Source: Dehalococcoidia bacterium (lineage in GTDB: Bacteria > Chloroflexota > Dehalococcoidia > Dehalococcoidales > UBA1222). Taken from it: 26,432 bases of DNA. The notes beneath the pieces were generated by a model that was not told the DNA's origin, searched no databases, and worked only from the letters and a program-made list of their open reading frames with translations. Of the stretch, positions 19,943-26,432 are shown piece by piece (position 1 is the first letter of the stretch; each line of letters opens with the position of its first letter). The position numbers and the translations under genes were made by a program. The stretch lies in NCBI GenBank assembly GCA_009784845.1, contig WQXK01000006.1:1-26432 (forward strand). Direction: 5' to 3'.

Positions 19943-20311
19943 CTATAATACTTCCGGTGCCAGCGAGAGTATCTTTGTAAAATTCCTCTCTCTCAGTTCA
20001 CGGGCAACGGGGCCGAAGATACGTGTGCCCTTGGGATTGTTCTTATCCGTGAGAATAACTGCTGCATTATCGTCAAAGCGAATATAAGAACCATCAGGGC
20101 GGCGATACGGCTGCACAACACGTACAATAACCGCATGCACCACCTCACCCTTCTTCACCACGGCATCCGGAGTGGCTTTTTTAACAGCACAGACAATCAC
20201 ATCGCCCACGCGGGCATCCTTACGCCCGGTACCGCCGGGGATGTTGATACACATCACTTGGCGAGCTCCGGTATTGTCCGCCACTCTTAATCTGGTATAC
20301 TCTTTAATCAC
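19943..20311 (-). CDS. rplN: 50S ribosomal protein uL14
   Basis: uL14 lies at the subunit interface. The 122-residue protein matches the family exactly in length: [60 protein letters not shown], and the ending [20 protein letters not shown]. Located between rpsQ and rplX. Confidence 0.98.
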   Translation of the reverse strand: MIKEYTRLRVADNTGARQVMCINIPGGTGRKDARVGDVIVCAVKKATPDAVVKKGEVVHAVIVRVVQPYRRPDGSYIRFDDNAAVILTDKNNPKGTRIFGPVARELRERNFTKILSLAPEVL

Positions 20312-20323
20312 GGTACTACCTCT

Positions 20324-20602
20324 TTAGATTACTTCCTCTGGTTTAACCTCGGGGACATCCCCACGGCTGAGAACTTCGGCCACACGCCAGCGTTTCAGCT
20401 TGGACAGGGGTCTGGTCTCCACAATACGAACCTTATCATCCAGCTTGCACTCATTCTTTTCATCATGAGCCAAATACTTCACCATAATACGATACGTTTT
20501 ATGATACAGTGAATGCTGCTTTTGTTTCTCAACAGCAACCACCACAGTTTTGTCCATTTTGGTACTGACTACCAAGCCGATCATACTTTTTACATTCGCC
20601 AT
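20324..20602 (-). CDS. rpsQ: 30S ribosomal protein uS17
   Basis: uS17 is an OB-fold protein that helps early 30S assembly. The 92 residues show GLVVSTKMDKTVVVAVEKQK, KTYRIMVKYLAHDEKNECKL and VRIVETRPLSKLKRWRVAEV, all typical. The ATG at 20602 follows the rpmC stop by 4 bases. Confidence 0.97.
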   Translation of the reverse strand: MANVKSMIGLVVSTKMDKTVVVAVEKQKQHSLYHKTYRIMVKYLAHDEKNECKLDDKVRIVETRPLSKLKRWRVAEVLSRGDVPEVKPEEVI

Positions 20603-20606
20603 AGAA

Positions 20607-20810
20607 CTAATCCTGCCTTATACCCAACTCGCGCTCGCGCTGAACCGTTTTCATACGGGCAATATCGCGCCTGGTCTGCGGAATCTCGCGGTGATTCTTA
20701 ATCTGCTTGGTTGCAGCCTTAAAGCGTAAATCCAGCATCTTGCGATGCGTTTCGCTTAGCTTTTTTTCCATCCCATCGCCGGTGAGAAGCCGTACTTCTT
20801 CAATCTTCAT
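20607..20810 (-). CDS. rpmC: 50S ribosomal protein uL29
   Basis: The 67-residue helical protein sits near the exit tunnel and forms part of the docking site for trigger factor and SRP. It shows [20 protein letters not shown] then [20 protein letters not shown] and [14 protein letters not shown], the coiled family pattern. Its start overlaps the rplP end by 11 bases. Confidence 0.95.
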   Translation of the reverse strand: MKIEEVRLLTGDGMEKKLSETHRKMLDLRFKAATKQIKNHREIPQTRRDIARMKTVQRERELGIRQD

Positions 20811-21252
20811 TGGTACTCATCTCCTTTTCTTTGCTACCGCCCACAATCTCACGGGCAATAAAACGGGTGTCGAATGGCAGTTTATAGGAAGCCAAGCGCA
20901 TAGCCTCCTTGGCTATGTCATAATCCACGCCGCCAAGCTCGAATAATATGCGACCCGGTTTGATTACAGCCACCCAATGATCCGGGGCACCCTTGCCACC
21001 GCCCATACGGGTTTCTGCCGGCTTTGAGGTGACTGGTTTATCCGGAAAAATGCGAATCCACACCTTGCCGCCGCGGCGCACACTGCGCACGATGGCACGG
21101 CGCGCCGCCTCAATCTGACGCGCTGTCATCCAAGCCGGGCTGGTAGCCTGTAAAGCAAACTCACCGAAAGCCAGCGTAGCTCCTGAATGAGCCGCACCGG
21201 TACGGCGCCCTTTATGCGTTTTCCTAAATTTAACACGTTTCGGTTGTAACAT
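20800..21252 (-). CDS. rplP: 50S ribosomal protein uL16
   Basis: uL16 sits near the A-site and is added late in assembly. The 150 residues show [60 protein letters not shown] and [20 protein letters not shown], then [10 protein letters not shown]. Beyond about residue 135 it ends in a short charged tail. It follows rpsC after 39 bases. Confidence 0.97.
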   Translation of the reverse strand: MLQPKRVKFRKTHKGRRTGAAHSGATLAFGEFALQATSPAWMTARQIEAARRAIVRSVRRGGKVWIRIFPDKPVTSKPAETRMGGGKGAPDHWVAVIKPGRILFELGGVDYDIAKEAMRLASYKLPFDTRFIAREIVGGSKEKEMSTNED

Positions 21253-21291
21253 CTGGTTTCCTCTAACACCACAGAGCTAATAGCCCTGTCA

Positions 21292-22263
21292 TTATTCCTT
21301 TTTATCCTTAGCCTTGGACTGCTTCGCAGCCTCAGTCTTGGGCTTGGCCGCTTTTGCTTCCTTAGGCGCCTCAGCCTTAGACTTGGCAACTTTGGTTTTT
21401 GCCGCTTTCTCTTCAGTTTTTTCTGCTGCCTTAACCGGTGCAGCCTCTGCTTTCTTGGCGCGCGGCTTGGCTGGCTTCTTTTCACTGGCATCAGCCTCAG
21501 CTACGGCGCTGTCGGATGTGTCCTTAACCGGGGTTTCCTTCATTTCGGAGACCGCCTCAGCCATAGTCACATCCTTTGAAGCACGGGCTGCCGGCGTAAC
21601 CGCAGCCTCCGTCGCTTCCTCAACCGCCCCAACAACAGGGAAAATATCGCCGCGGTAAATCCATACCTTAACGCCAATACGTCCAAGCGTAGTATGGGCC
21701 TCGGTGAAACCATAATCTACATCGGCTCTGAGAGTCTGCAACGGAACGCGCCCCTGATGCATCAGCTGGCGCCGTGCAATTTCCACGCCGCCAAGGCGGC
21801 CGGAGCATAAAATTCTCATGCCTTTGGCACCAGCCTGCATAGTGCGGAAAATAGCCTGCTTCATAGCACGGCGATAGGCCACACGGCGCTCCATCTGCTC
21901 AGCTACGGAACGGGCCACCAAATAAGCGTCCAACTCCGGCTGGCGAATCTCACGGATATCCATCTGTACCTTCTTGTCATCCAGCAGCTTTTCCAAATAC
22001 TGGCGCATTTCCTCAACGCGCTGCCCGCCGCGCCCAATGACGATGCCAGGGCGCGATGTGTGTACGGTAACCGACACTTTATTGGTCTGACGCTCAATAT
22101 CCACCTGAGCAATGCCGGCATCGCTGTACTTGGTCTGCACCGCTTTGCGCAGTCTGGCATCCTCCAGAATGAATTCGGCATAGTGCTTGTCGTCATACCA
22201 CTTGGACTGCCAATCGCGTATGACGCCAATACGGAACCCCATAGGATGAACTTTACGTCCCAT
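21292..22263 (-). CDS. rpsC: 30S ribosomal protein uS3 with long C-terminal extension
   Basis: uS3 is at the mRNA entry channel. Residues 1-210 are normal: MGRKVHPMGFRIGVIRDWQS, the KH-domain loop RPGIVIGRGGQRV (71-83), and the C-domain ILCSGRLGGVEIARRQ with DVDYGFTEAHTTLGRIGVKV then WIYRGDIF. After that comes a tail of about 112 residues (212-323), rich in Lys, Ala and Glu, with no obvious domain. Most uS3 proteins end near 210-240 residues, so the total of 323 is long. The tail is first acidic and Thr-rich, then lysine-rich with repeats such as KAAEKTEEKAAKTKVAKSK. The frame is intact to the stop. The ATG overlaps rplV's stop by one base. Confidence 0.97.
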   Translation of the reverse strand: MGRKVHPMGFRIGVIRDWQSKWYDDKHYAEFILEDARLRKAVQTKYSDAGIAQVDIERQTNKVSVTVHTSRPGIVIGRGGQRVEEMRQYLEKLLDDKKVQMDIREIRQPELDAYLVARSVAEQMERRVAYRRAMKQAIFRTMQAGAKGMRILCSGRLGGVEIARRQLMHQGRVPLQTLRADVDYGFTEAHTTLGRIGVKVWIYRGDIFPVVGAVEEATEAAVTPAARASKDVTMAEAVSEMKETPVKDTSDSAVAEADASEKKPAKPRAKKAEAAPVKAAEKTEEKAAKTKVAKSKAEAPKEAKAAKPKTEAAKQSKAKDKKE

Positions 22264-22601
22264 TAACCCTCCTGCTCCGCCACAATAACAGTGATATGGC
22301 TGGAACGTTTCATAACATGATCAGCACGACCGCGTGCCCTTGGCATAAAGCGCTTCAACATGGGCGCATCGTCAGCATAAATCTTAACAATTCTCAAATC
22401 CGCCGGTGTCATGCGGAAATTATTCTCAGCATCAGCTGCAGCTGTCTTGACCACACCTGCTACAACTTTAGCCGACGGCGAGGCAGAGAACTTCAGAAGC
22501 GTAAGCGCCTCCTCAATCTGCTTGCCACGCACCATATCGAGCAACAGCCGTATCTTTCGTGCTGAAATCCCTGTATTTTTAACTGTTGATTTAACTTCCA
22601 T
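22263..22601 (-). CDS. rplV: 50S ribosomal protein uL22
   Basis: uL22 lines the exit tunnel. The 112 residues show KNTGISARKIRLLLDMVRGK, VVKTAAADAENNFRMTPADL and the conserved hairpin MLKRFMPRARGRADHVMKRS then SHITVIV, where macrolide-affecting changes occur in other bacteria. No such change is apparent by eye. Located between rpsS and rpsC. Confidence 0.97.
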   Translation of the reverse strand: MEVKSTVKNTGISARKIRLLLDMVRGKQIEEALTLLKFSASPSAKVVAGVVKTAAADAENNFRMTPADLRIVKIYADDAPMLKRFMPRARGRADHVMKRSSHITVIVAEQEG

Positions 22602-22610
22602 GACTATTCC

Positions 22611-22895
22611 TTAACGCACCTGTGTCGTTTTATCTGACTTGGCAGCATGACCACGGAAAGTGCGGGTTGCGGCAAACTCGCCCAGTTTGTGACCTACCAT
22701 ATTCTCGGTGATAAAAATCGGCACATGGCGCCGACCGTCATAAACACCTACATTCAAGCCGACCATTTCAGGCAGAATCGTTGACCATCGTGCCCAGGTC
22801 TTAATCACTACCTTCTTACCCGAGCGGTTAACATCCTCTACCTTCTCCATCAGATTGGCGTCTATAGCCGGTCCCTTTTTAATTGACCTTGACAT
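22611..22895 (-). CDS. rpsS: 30S ribosomal protein uS19
   Basis: uS19 lies in the 30S head next to uS13. The 94 residues show [40 protein letters not shown] and [20 protein letters not shown], all diagnostic. It begins one base before the rplB stop region, and rplV starts 9 bases after it. Confidence 0.98.
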   Translation of the reverse strand: MSRSIKKGPAIDANLMEKVEDVNRSGKKVVIKTWARWSTILPEMVGLNVGVYDGRRHVPIFITENMVGHKLGEFAATRTFRGHAAKSDKTTQVR

Positions 22896-23723
22896 TTACT
22901 TACCTCGCCGCTTTACGATTAATTTATCCGAATGCTTCGGTTTACGTGTCTTATAACCAAGTGCCGGCTTACCCCAAGGGGTCTTCGGGCCCGGCATACC
23001 AACAGGCGAACGACCCTCGCCACCACCATGTGGATGGTCCCGCGGCGTCATAACCGTACCGCGCACCGCCGGACGCCAACCCTTGAGGCGTCTGCGTCCA
23101 GCCTTACCCAGTTTTACATTGGCATGCTCAACATTGCCGACCTGCCCGACAGTGGCATGGCACTCGGCACGCACGCGGCGCATCTCACCCGAAGGCAGAC
23201 GCAGCAGCACATAATCGCCTTCCTTGGCCATCAGCTGTGCCACCGTACCTGCACTGCGCACCAACTTTGCGCCGCGACCGACCTCGGTCTCGACATTGTG
23301 CACCAAAGTACCCGTGGGCATATTCTTTAAGGGCATGGTATTGCCCGGTTTGATATCGGCATCATCAGCCATCTTCACGACGTCATTAACACCGACGCCG
23401 TCGGGGGCGACTATATAGCGCTTGTCACCATCATAATAATAAATCAGCGCAAGATTGGCAGAACGCCCTGGGTCATACTCAATGGCTGCTACGCGACCGG
23501 GAACGCCCGCTTTATCGCGTTTGAAATCCACCACACGCAGCATGCGCTTAACGCCCGAGCCGCGATGGCGCACTGTCACCCTGCCTTGAACATTGCGACC
23601 GGCGCGCTGCTTTTGCGGCACTATCAGAGCCTTCTCGGGTGCTTTCTTTGTAATCTCATCATAAGTCAGCCCGGTCATATTGCGACGACCTGGCGACGTT
23701 GGACGGTAAACTCTAATTCCCAT
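22896..23723 (-). CDS. rplB: 50S ribosomal protein uL2
   Basis: uL2 is needed for subunit joining and the peptidyl transferase centre. The 275 residues match: [20 protein letters not shown], the middle block [20 protein letters not shown] then [15 protein letters not shown], and the C-terminal [17 protein letters not shown] region, here [20 protein letters not shown], containing the conserved histidine, ending [14 protein letters not shown]. Confidence 0.98.
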   Translation of the reverse strand: MGIRVYRPTSPGRRNMTGLTYDEITKKAPEKALIVPQKQRAGRNVQGRVTVRHRGSGVKRMLRVVDFKRDKAGVPGRVAAIEYDPGRSANLALIYYYDGDKRYIVAPDGVGVNDVVKMADDADIKPGNTMPLKNMPTGTLVHNVETEVGRGAKLVRSAGTVAQLMAKEGDYVLLRLPSGEMRRVRAECHATVGQVGNVEHANVKLGKAGRRRLKGWRPAVRGTVMTPRDHPHGGGEGRSPVGMPGPKTPWGKPALGYKTRKPKHSDKLIVKRRGK

Positions 23724-23738
23724 GTCCTATACTACTCC

Positions 23739-24032
23739 TTAAACGCCTTCAACCAACTCGATTTTATCGCCGGCTTTAAGCGTCACAATAGCCCTCTTTC
23801 TGGAAGGCGTGAGCGTCACGCCGCGCCCGACACGGCGAAGTTTGCCTTTGACTACCATCACATTGACGCCGGTAACGGTAACCTTGAAAGCCTTCTCAAC
23901 CGCCTCTTTTACCTGTGCTTTGTTGGCATTTCGGGCAATCTCAAAGACATATTTACCGCTTGACTGCAGCGCCGTACTCTTCTCGGTAATAACGGGCTTG
24001 CGAAGCACGTCGTAGACCTGTATTGCTTTCAT
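23739..24032 (-). CDS. rplW: 50S ribosomal protein uL23
   Basis: uL23 sits at the tunnel exit and docks trigger factor and SRP. The 97 residues show VLRKPVITEKSTALQSSGKY, FEIARNANKAQVKEAVEKAF and VTGVNVMVVKGKLRRVGRGV, all typical. Its ribosome site GGAGGT is inside the end of rplD. Confidence 0.96.
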   Translation of the reverse strand: MKAIQVYDVLRKPVITEKSTALQSSGKYVFEIARNANKAQVKEAVEKAFKVTVTGVNVMVVKGKLRRVGRGVTLTPSRKRAIVTLKAGDKIELVEGV

Positions 24033-24662
24033 CTAGGCAGCACCTCCCCACAGCTCTTCAATCTGTCTCAGCGCAGCCTCAGTCATAAGCAATTTATCAT
24101 AAGCCAGCATATCGGTCACATTAAGTTGTTTCGCAGGCATAGTTTTGACGTTCTGCAAATTGCGCGCACTCTTGACCACAGCCTCGTCCATTTCAGACAA
24201 TGCCACAATGGCCTTGCCATCAATGCCCAGAGACCTAATCACCTTGAACATTTCGCTTGTCTTTGGCGCATCAAATCTCAACTCATCCAGAACCATCAGT
24301 TCCTGCTCGGATACCTTTGCAGAAAGTACGCTCCTGATGGCAGCCCGGCGCATTTTCTTGGGCAGCAAAACAGATATATCGCGCGGATGAGGGCCAAAAA
24401 TGACACCTCCACCACGGCGCACGCCGCTCCTGATGGAACCAGGACGCGCCCTGCCGGTACCCTTCTGGCGATACAGTTTCTTAACACTGCCCACCACTTC
24501 ACTGCGGGTCTTAGTATCAGACGTACCTTGACGCGCATTAGCATGCTGGGCCAACAATGCCTGGTGTACCAATGCCTCATTCACAGGCTGGGCGAAGACA
24601 GCATCGGAGATATCGATGTTGCGCACTACTTCGCCGGACATATTATATACCGGAATATTCAC
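24033..24662 (-). CDS. rplD: 50S ribosomal protein uL4
   Basis: uL4 lines the exit tunnel and in some bacteria represses the S10 operon. The 209 residues contain the tunnel-loop region KLYRQKGTGRARPGSIRSGV then RRGGGVIFGPHPRDISVLLP, and a normal C-terminal part ending TEAALRQIEELWGG. The ATG overlaps the rplC stop by 4 bases, so translation is coupled. Confidence 0.97.
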   Translation of the reverse strand: MNIPVYNMSGEVVRNIDISDAVFAQPVNEALVHQALLAQHANARQGTSDTKTRSEVVGSVKKLYRQKGTGRARPGSIRSGVRRGGGVIFGPHPRDISVLLPKKMRRAAIRSVLSAKVSEQELMVLDELRFDAPKTSEMFKVIRSLGIDGKAIVALSEMDEAVVKSARNLQNVKTMPAKQLNVTDMLAYDKLLMTEAALRQIEELWGGAA

Positions 24663-25285
24663 TCGTTTCTCCCATTGGACTTACCAATTAAGAGTAGTCC
24701 ATTCTTGGCTCCGGGCACAGCGCCCTTAACCAGTAAAATGTTACGTTCGCTGTCAGCCTTGATGACCTCAAGATTGCGCACAGTACCCCTAGCATGTCCC
24801 ATATGACCCGCCATAAGTGTTCCCTTATAAACACGCCCCGGCGTGGTGGTGGCACCGATGGAACCGGGGGCACGCTGGCGATCGGACTGACCATGTGTCT
24901 TCGGACCGCCGCGGAAATTGTAGCGCTTTACAGTACCGGCAAAGCCATGCCCTTTGGAAATACCCGTGACGGTAACCTTATCGCCCGGCTTAAACAGGCT
25001 CACGTCCAGTTTATCGCCGACATTGACACCATCTGCCGTTGCCATGCGGAACTCACGCAGGTACTTGAACTCACCAAAGCCCCTGCCCTGTCCCTTGAGC
25101 ACTGCCCCCTGTCTCTTGGCCTGACCAAAACCCAAGCGGGCAGCCGTATAACCATCAACGGCAGGAGTCTTTACCTGCACTACCGTGCAAGGCCCTGCCT
25201 CAATAATGGTAGCAGCCTCGGCGTTACCATTCTCGCCGAAGTGCTGCGTCATCCCCAGTTTGCGTCCTAATAATCCTTGTATCAT
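24659..25285 (-). CDS. rplC: 50S ribosomal protein uL3
   Basis: uL3 is among the first large-subunit proteins to assemble. The 208 residues show MIQGLLGRKLGMTQHFGENG, the DKVTVTGISKGHGFAGTVKR block, and FRGGPKTHGQSDRQRAPGSI then GATTTPGRVYKGTLMAGHMG, the conserved central loop. It follows rpsJ by 9 bases. Confidence 0.98.
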   Translation of the reverse strand: MIQGLLGRKLGMTQHFGENGNAEAATIIEAGPCTVVQVKTPAVDGYTAARLGFGQAKRQGAVLKGQGRGFGEFKYLREFRMATADGVNVGDKLDVSLFKPGDKVTVTGISKGHGFAGTVKRYNFRGGPKTHGQSDRQRAPGSIGATTTPGRVYKGTLMAGHMGHARGTVRNLEVIKADSERNILLVKGAVPGAKNGLLLIGKSNGRNE

Positions 25286-25294
25286 CGTCGTACC

Positions 25295-25612
25295 TTATTG
25301 CGATTTAATATCAATACCGACGCCGGAAGACAAATTGAGATTGGTGATGGCGTCAATAGTCTTGGATGTTGTTTCCACAATATCGATAATGCGCTTGTGG
25401 GTGCGCACCTCAAACTGCTCCTGAGAGTCTTTATCAATAAATGAAGAGCGAATCACACTAAACTTTTTAATGCGCGTCGGCAACGGTACCGGACCTACGA
25501 CCACCGCGCCGGTTTTCTCCAGCGCCTCCACGATCTGACGCGCGGCCTGATCCAGGATATAATGATCGAAACCTTTCAACTTGATGCGTATTTTCTGCTT
25601 GGTAGTAGCCAT
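25295..25612 (-). CDS. rpsJ: 30S ribosomal protein uS10
   Basis: uS10 is in the 30S head and, as NusE, also joins transcription antitermination complexes. The 105 residues show [40 protein letters not shown] then [20 protein letters not shown], all diagnostic. It starts 14 bases after fusA with no tuf gene between, a difference from the common fusA-tuf-rpsJ order. Confidence 0.98.
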   Translation of the reverse strand: MATTKQKIRIKLKGFDHYILDQAARQIVEALEKTGAVVVGPVPLPTRIKKFSVIRSSFIDKDSQEQFEVRTHKRIIDIVETTSKTIDAITNLNLSSGVGIDIKSQ

Positions 25613-25626
25613 CTAAGTCTGCCTCA

Positions 25627-26432
25627 CTAATTAATCTTACTGGCGGTCTCAGCCTTGATTTCCTCAGCTAATGACGCCGGCACCTGTTGATACTGGAAAA
25701 ACTCAAGAGAGAAAGTTGCGCGACCCTGTGTCATGGAGCGCAGGTCAGTGGTATAACCGAACGTCTTAGACAGCGGGACGACGCCATGGACAGTGGTGGT
25801 ATCACCAGTAGTATCAATGGACTCCACGCGACCGCGGCGAGCGTTAAGGTCACCGATAATGTCGCCCATGTACTGCTCTGGTGTGACCACATCCACTTTC
25901 ATCATAGGCTCAAGAATAACCGAACTGCATTTCTGCAGACCATTCTTGAGTGCAAGCGACCCGGCCATTTTGAAAGCCATATCGTTTGAGTCAACCTCAT
26001 GGAAGCTGCCATCATAAATGGTCGCCTTTACATCGACCACCTGATAGCCGGCCAGTCCTCCTGTTTCCATGGCTTCTTTAATGCCTTCGCCTGCGGCTTT
26101 AATATACTCACGGGGCAACACACCACCGCGAATATTGTCAACGTACTCAAATCCCTTACCCGTATTGGGTGAAAACTCCACCATAACATGCCCATACTGA
26201 CCGCGTCCGCCGGATTGGCGCACGAAACGACCCTCTACCTTGCTTGTGGCGGTGATAGTTTCCTTATATGCTACCTTGGGCGCACCGACATTGGCGCCTA
26301 CCTTAAACTCACTCATCAAGCGATTGACCAACACGTCCAAATGCAACTCACCCATGCCGGCGATAACCGTCTGCCCCGTTTCGTCATTGAAAGACACCTT
26401 AAATGTCGGGTCTTCCTCGGCGAGCTTGGTCA
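25627..26432 (-). CDS. fusA: Elongation factor G, C-terminal part (cut by window edge)
   Basis: EF-G moves tRNA and mRNA through the ribosome with GTP. About 267 C-terminal residues are in the window; the reading frame continues to the right edge, where [15 protein letters not shown] is visible, so the GTPase domain lies outside. Domain III shows [20 protein letters not shown]. Domain IV has [20 protein letters not shown] and [15 protein letters not shown], with [20 protein letters not shown] after it. Domain V includes [20 protein letters not shown] then [13 protein letters not shown]. It is the first gene here of the ribosomal block, as at the end of a str operon. Confidence 0.97.
   Translation of the reverse strand, partial: TKLAEEDPTFKVSFNDETGQTVIAGMGELHLDVLVNRLMSEFKVGANVGAPKVAYKETITATSKVEGRFVRQSGGRGQYGHVMVEFSPNTGKGFEYVDNIRGGVLPREYIKAAGEGIKEAMETGGLAGYQVVDVKATIYDGSFHEVDSNDMAFKMAGSLALKNGLQKCSSVILEPMMKVDVVTPEQYMGDIIGDLNARRGRVESIDTTGDTTTVHGVVPLSKTFGYTTDLRSMTQGRATFSLEFFQYQQVPASLAEEIKAETASKIN

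Overview
This window is a bacterial chromosome segment made of two convergent gene blocks. The right two thirds (8652-26432, minus strand) is an almost complete ribosomal-protein superoperon. In transcription order it reads fusA (partial), rpsJ, rplC, rplD, rplW, rplB, rpsS, rplV, rpsC, rplP, rpmC, rpsQ, rplN, rplX, rplE, rpsN, rpsH, rplF, rplR, rpsE, rpmD, rplO, secY, adk, map, infA, rpmJ, rpsM, rpsK, rpsD, rpoA, rplQ, truA, rplM, rpsI. This merges the end of the str operon with the S10, spc and alpha operons and the L13-S9 pair. Genes are packed with gaps of 0-40 bases or overlaps of 1-11 bases, so long polycistronic transcripts and translational coupling are expected.

The left third (1260-8513, plus strand) looks like a second operon: an unrecognised 212-residue protein with a four-cysteine cluster, a fused kinase-like/P-loop protein, S-adenosylhomocysteine hydrolase, S-adenosylmethionine synthetase, a phosphohexomutase and a bifunctional phosphoglucose/phosphomannose isomerase. 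The middle pair belongs to the activated-methyl cycle and the last pair interconverts hexose phosphates. The two operons meet at 8514-8651, which holds a hairpin with A/T flanks that can serve as a terminator for both.

The far left (1-1113) is accessory. It holds the 5' half of an IS3-family insertion sequence (orfA complete, orfB cut by the window edge) that ends directly against a small surface protein gene with one RCC1-type repeat and a C-terminal membrane anchor. That gene seems to have lost its upstream signals.

The organism is a bacterium of medium GC (roughly half). The short (Thermotoga/archaeal-like) SAHH, the bifunctional PGI/PMI, zinc-type uS14 and uS4, and a secreted RCC1-repeat protein together suggest Chloroflexota, perhaps Dehalococcoidia. 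This is inference from gene content only, with low to moderate confidence. The main oddities are an apparent single-base frameshift in truA just before its catalytic motif, a uS3 with a Lys/Ala/Glu-rich tail of about 110 residues, the absence of tuf between fusA and rpsJ, and the IS/RCC1 junction. I see no tRNA, rRNA, CRISPR array or riboswitch, and no gene-free stretch longer than 300 bases. I do not see a convincing new defence or metabolic system; the closest candidates are the two uncharacterised genes at the head of the methyl-cycle operon.
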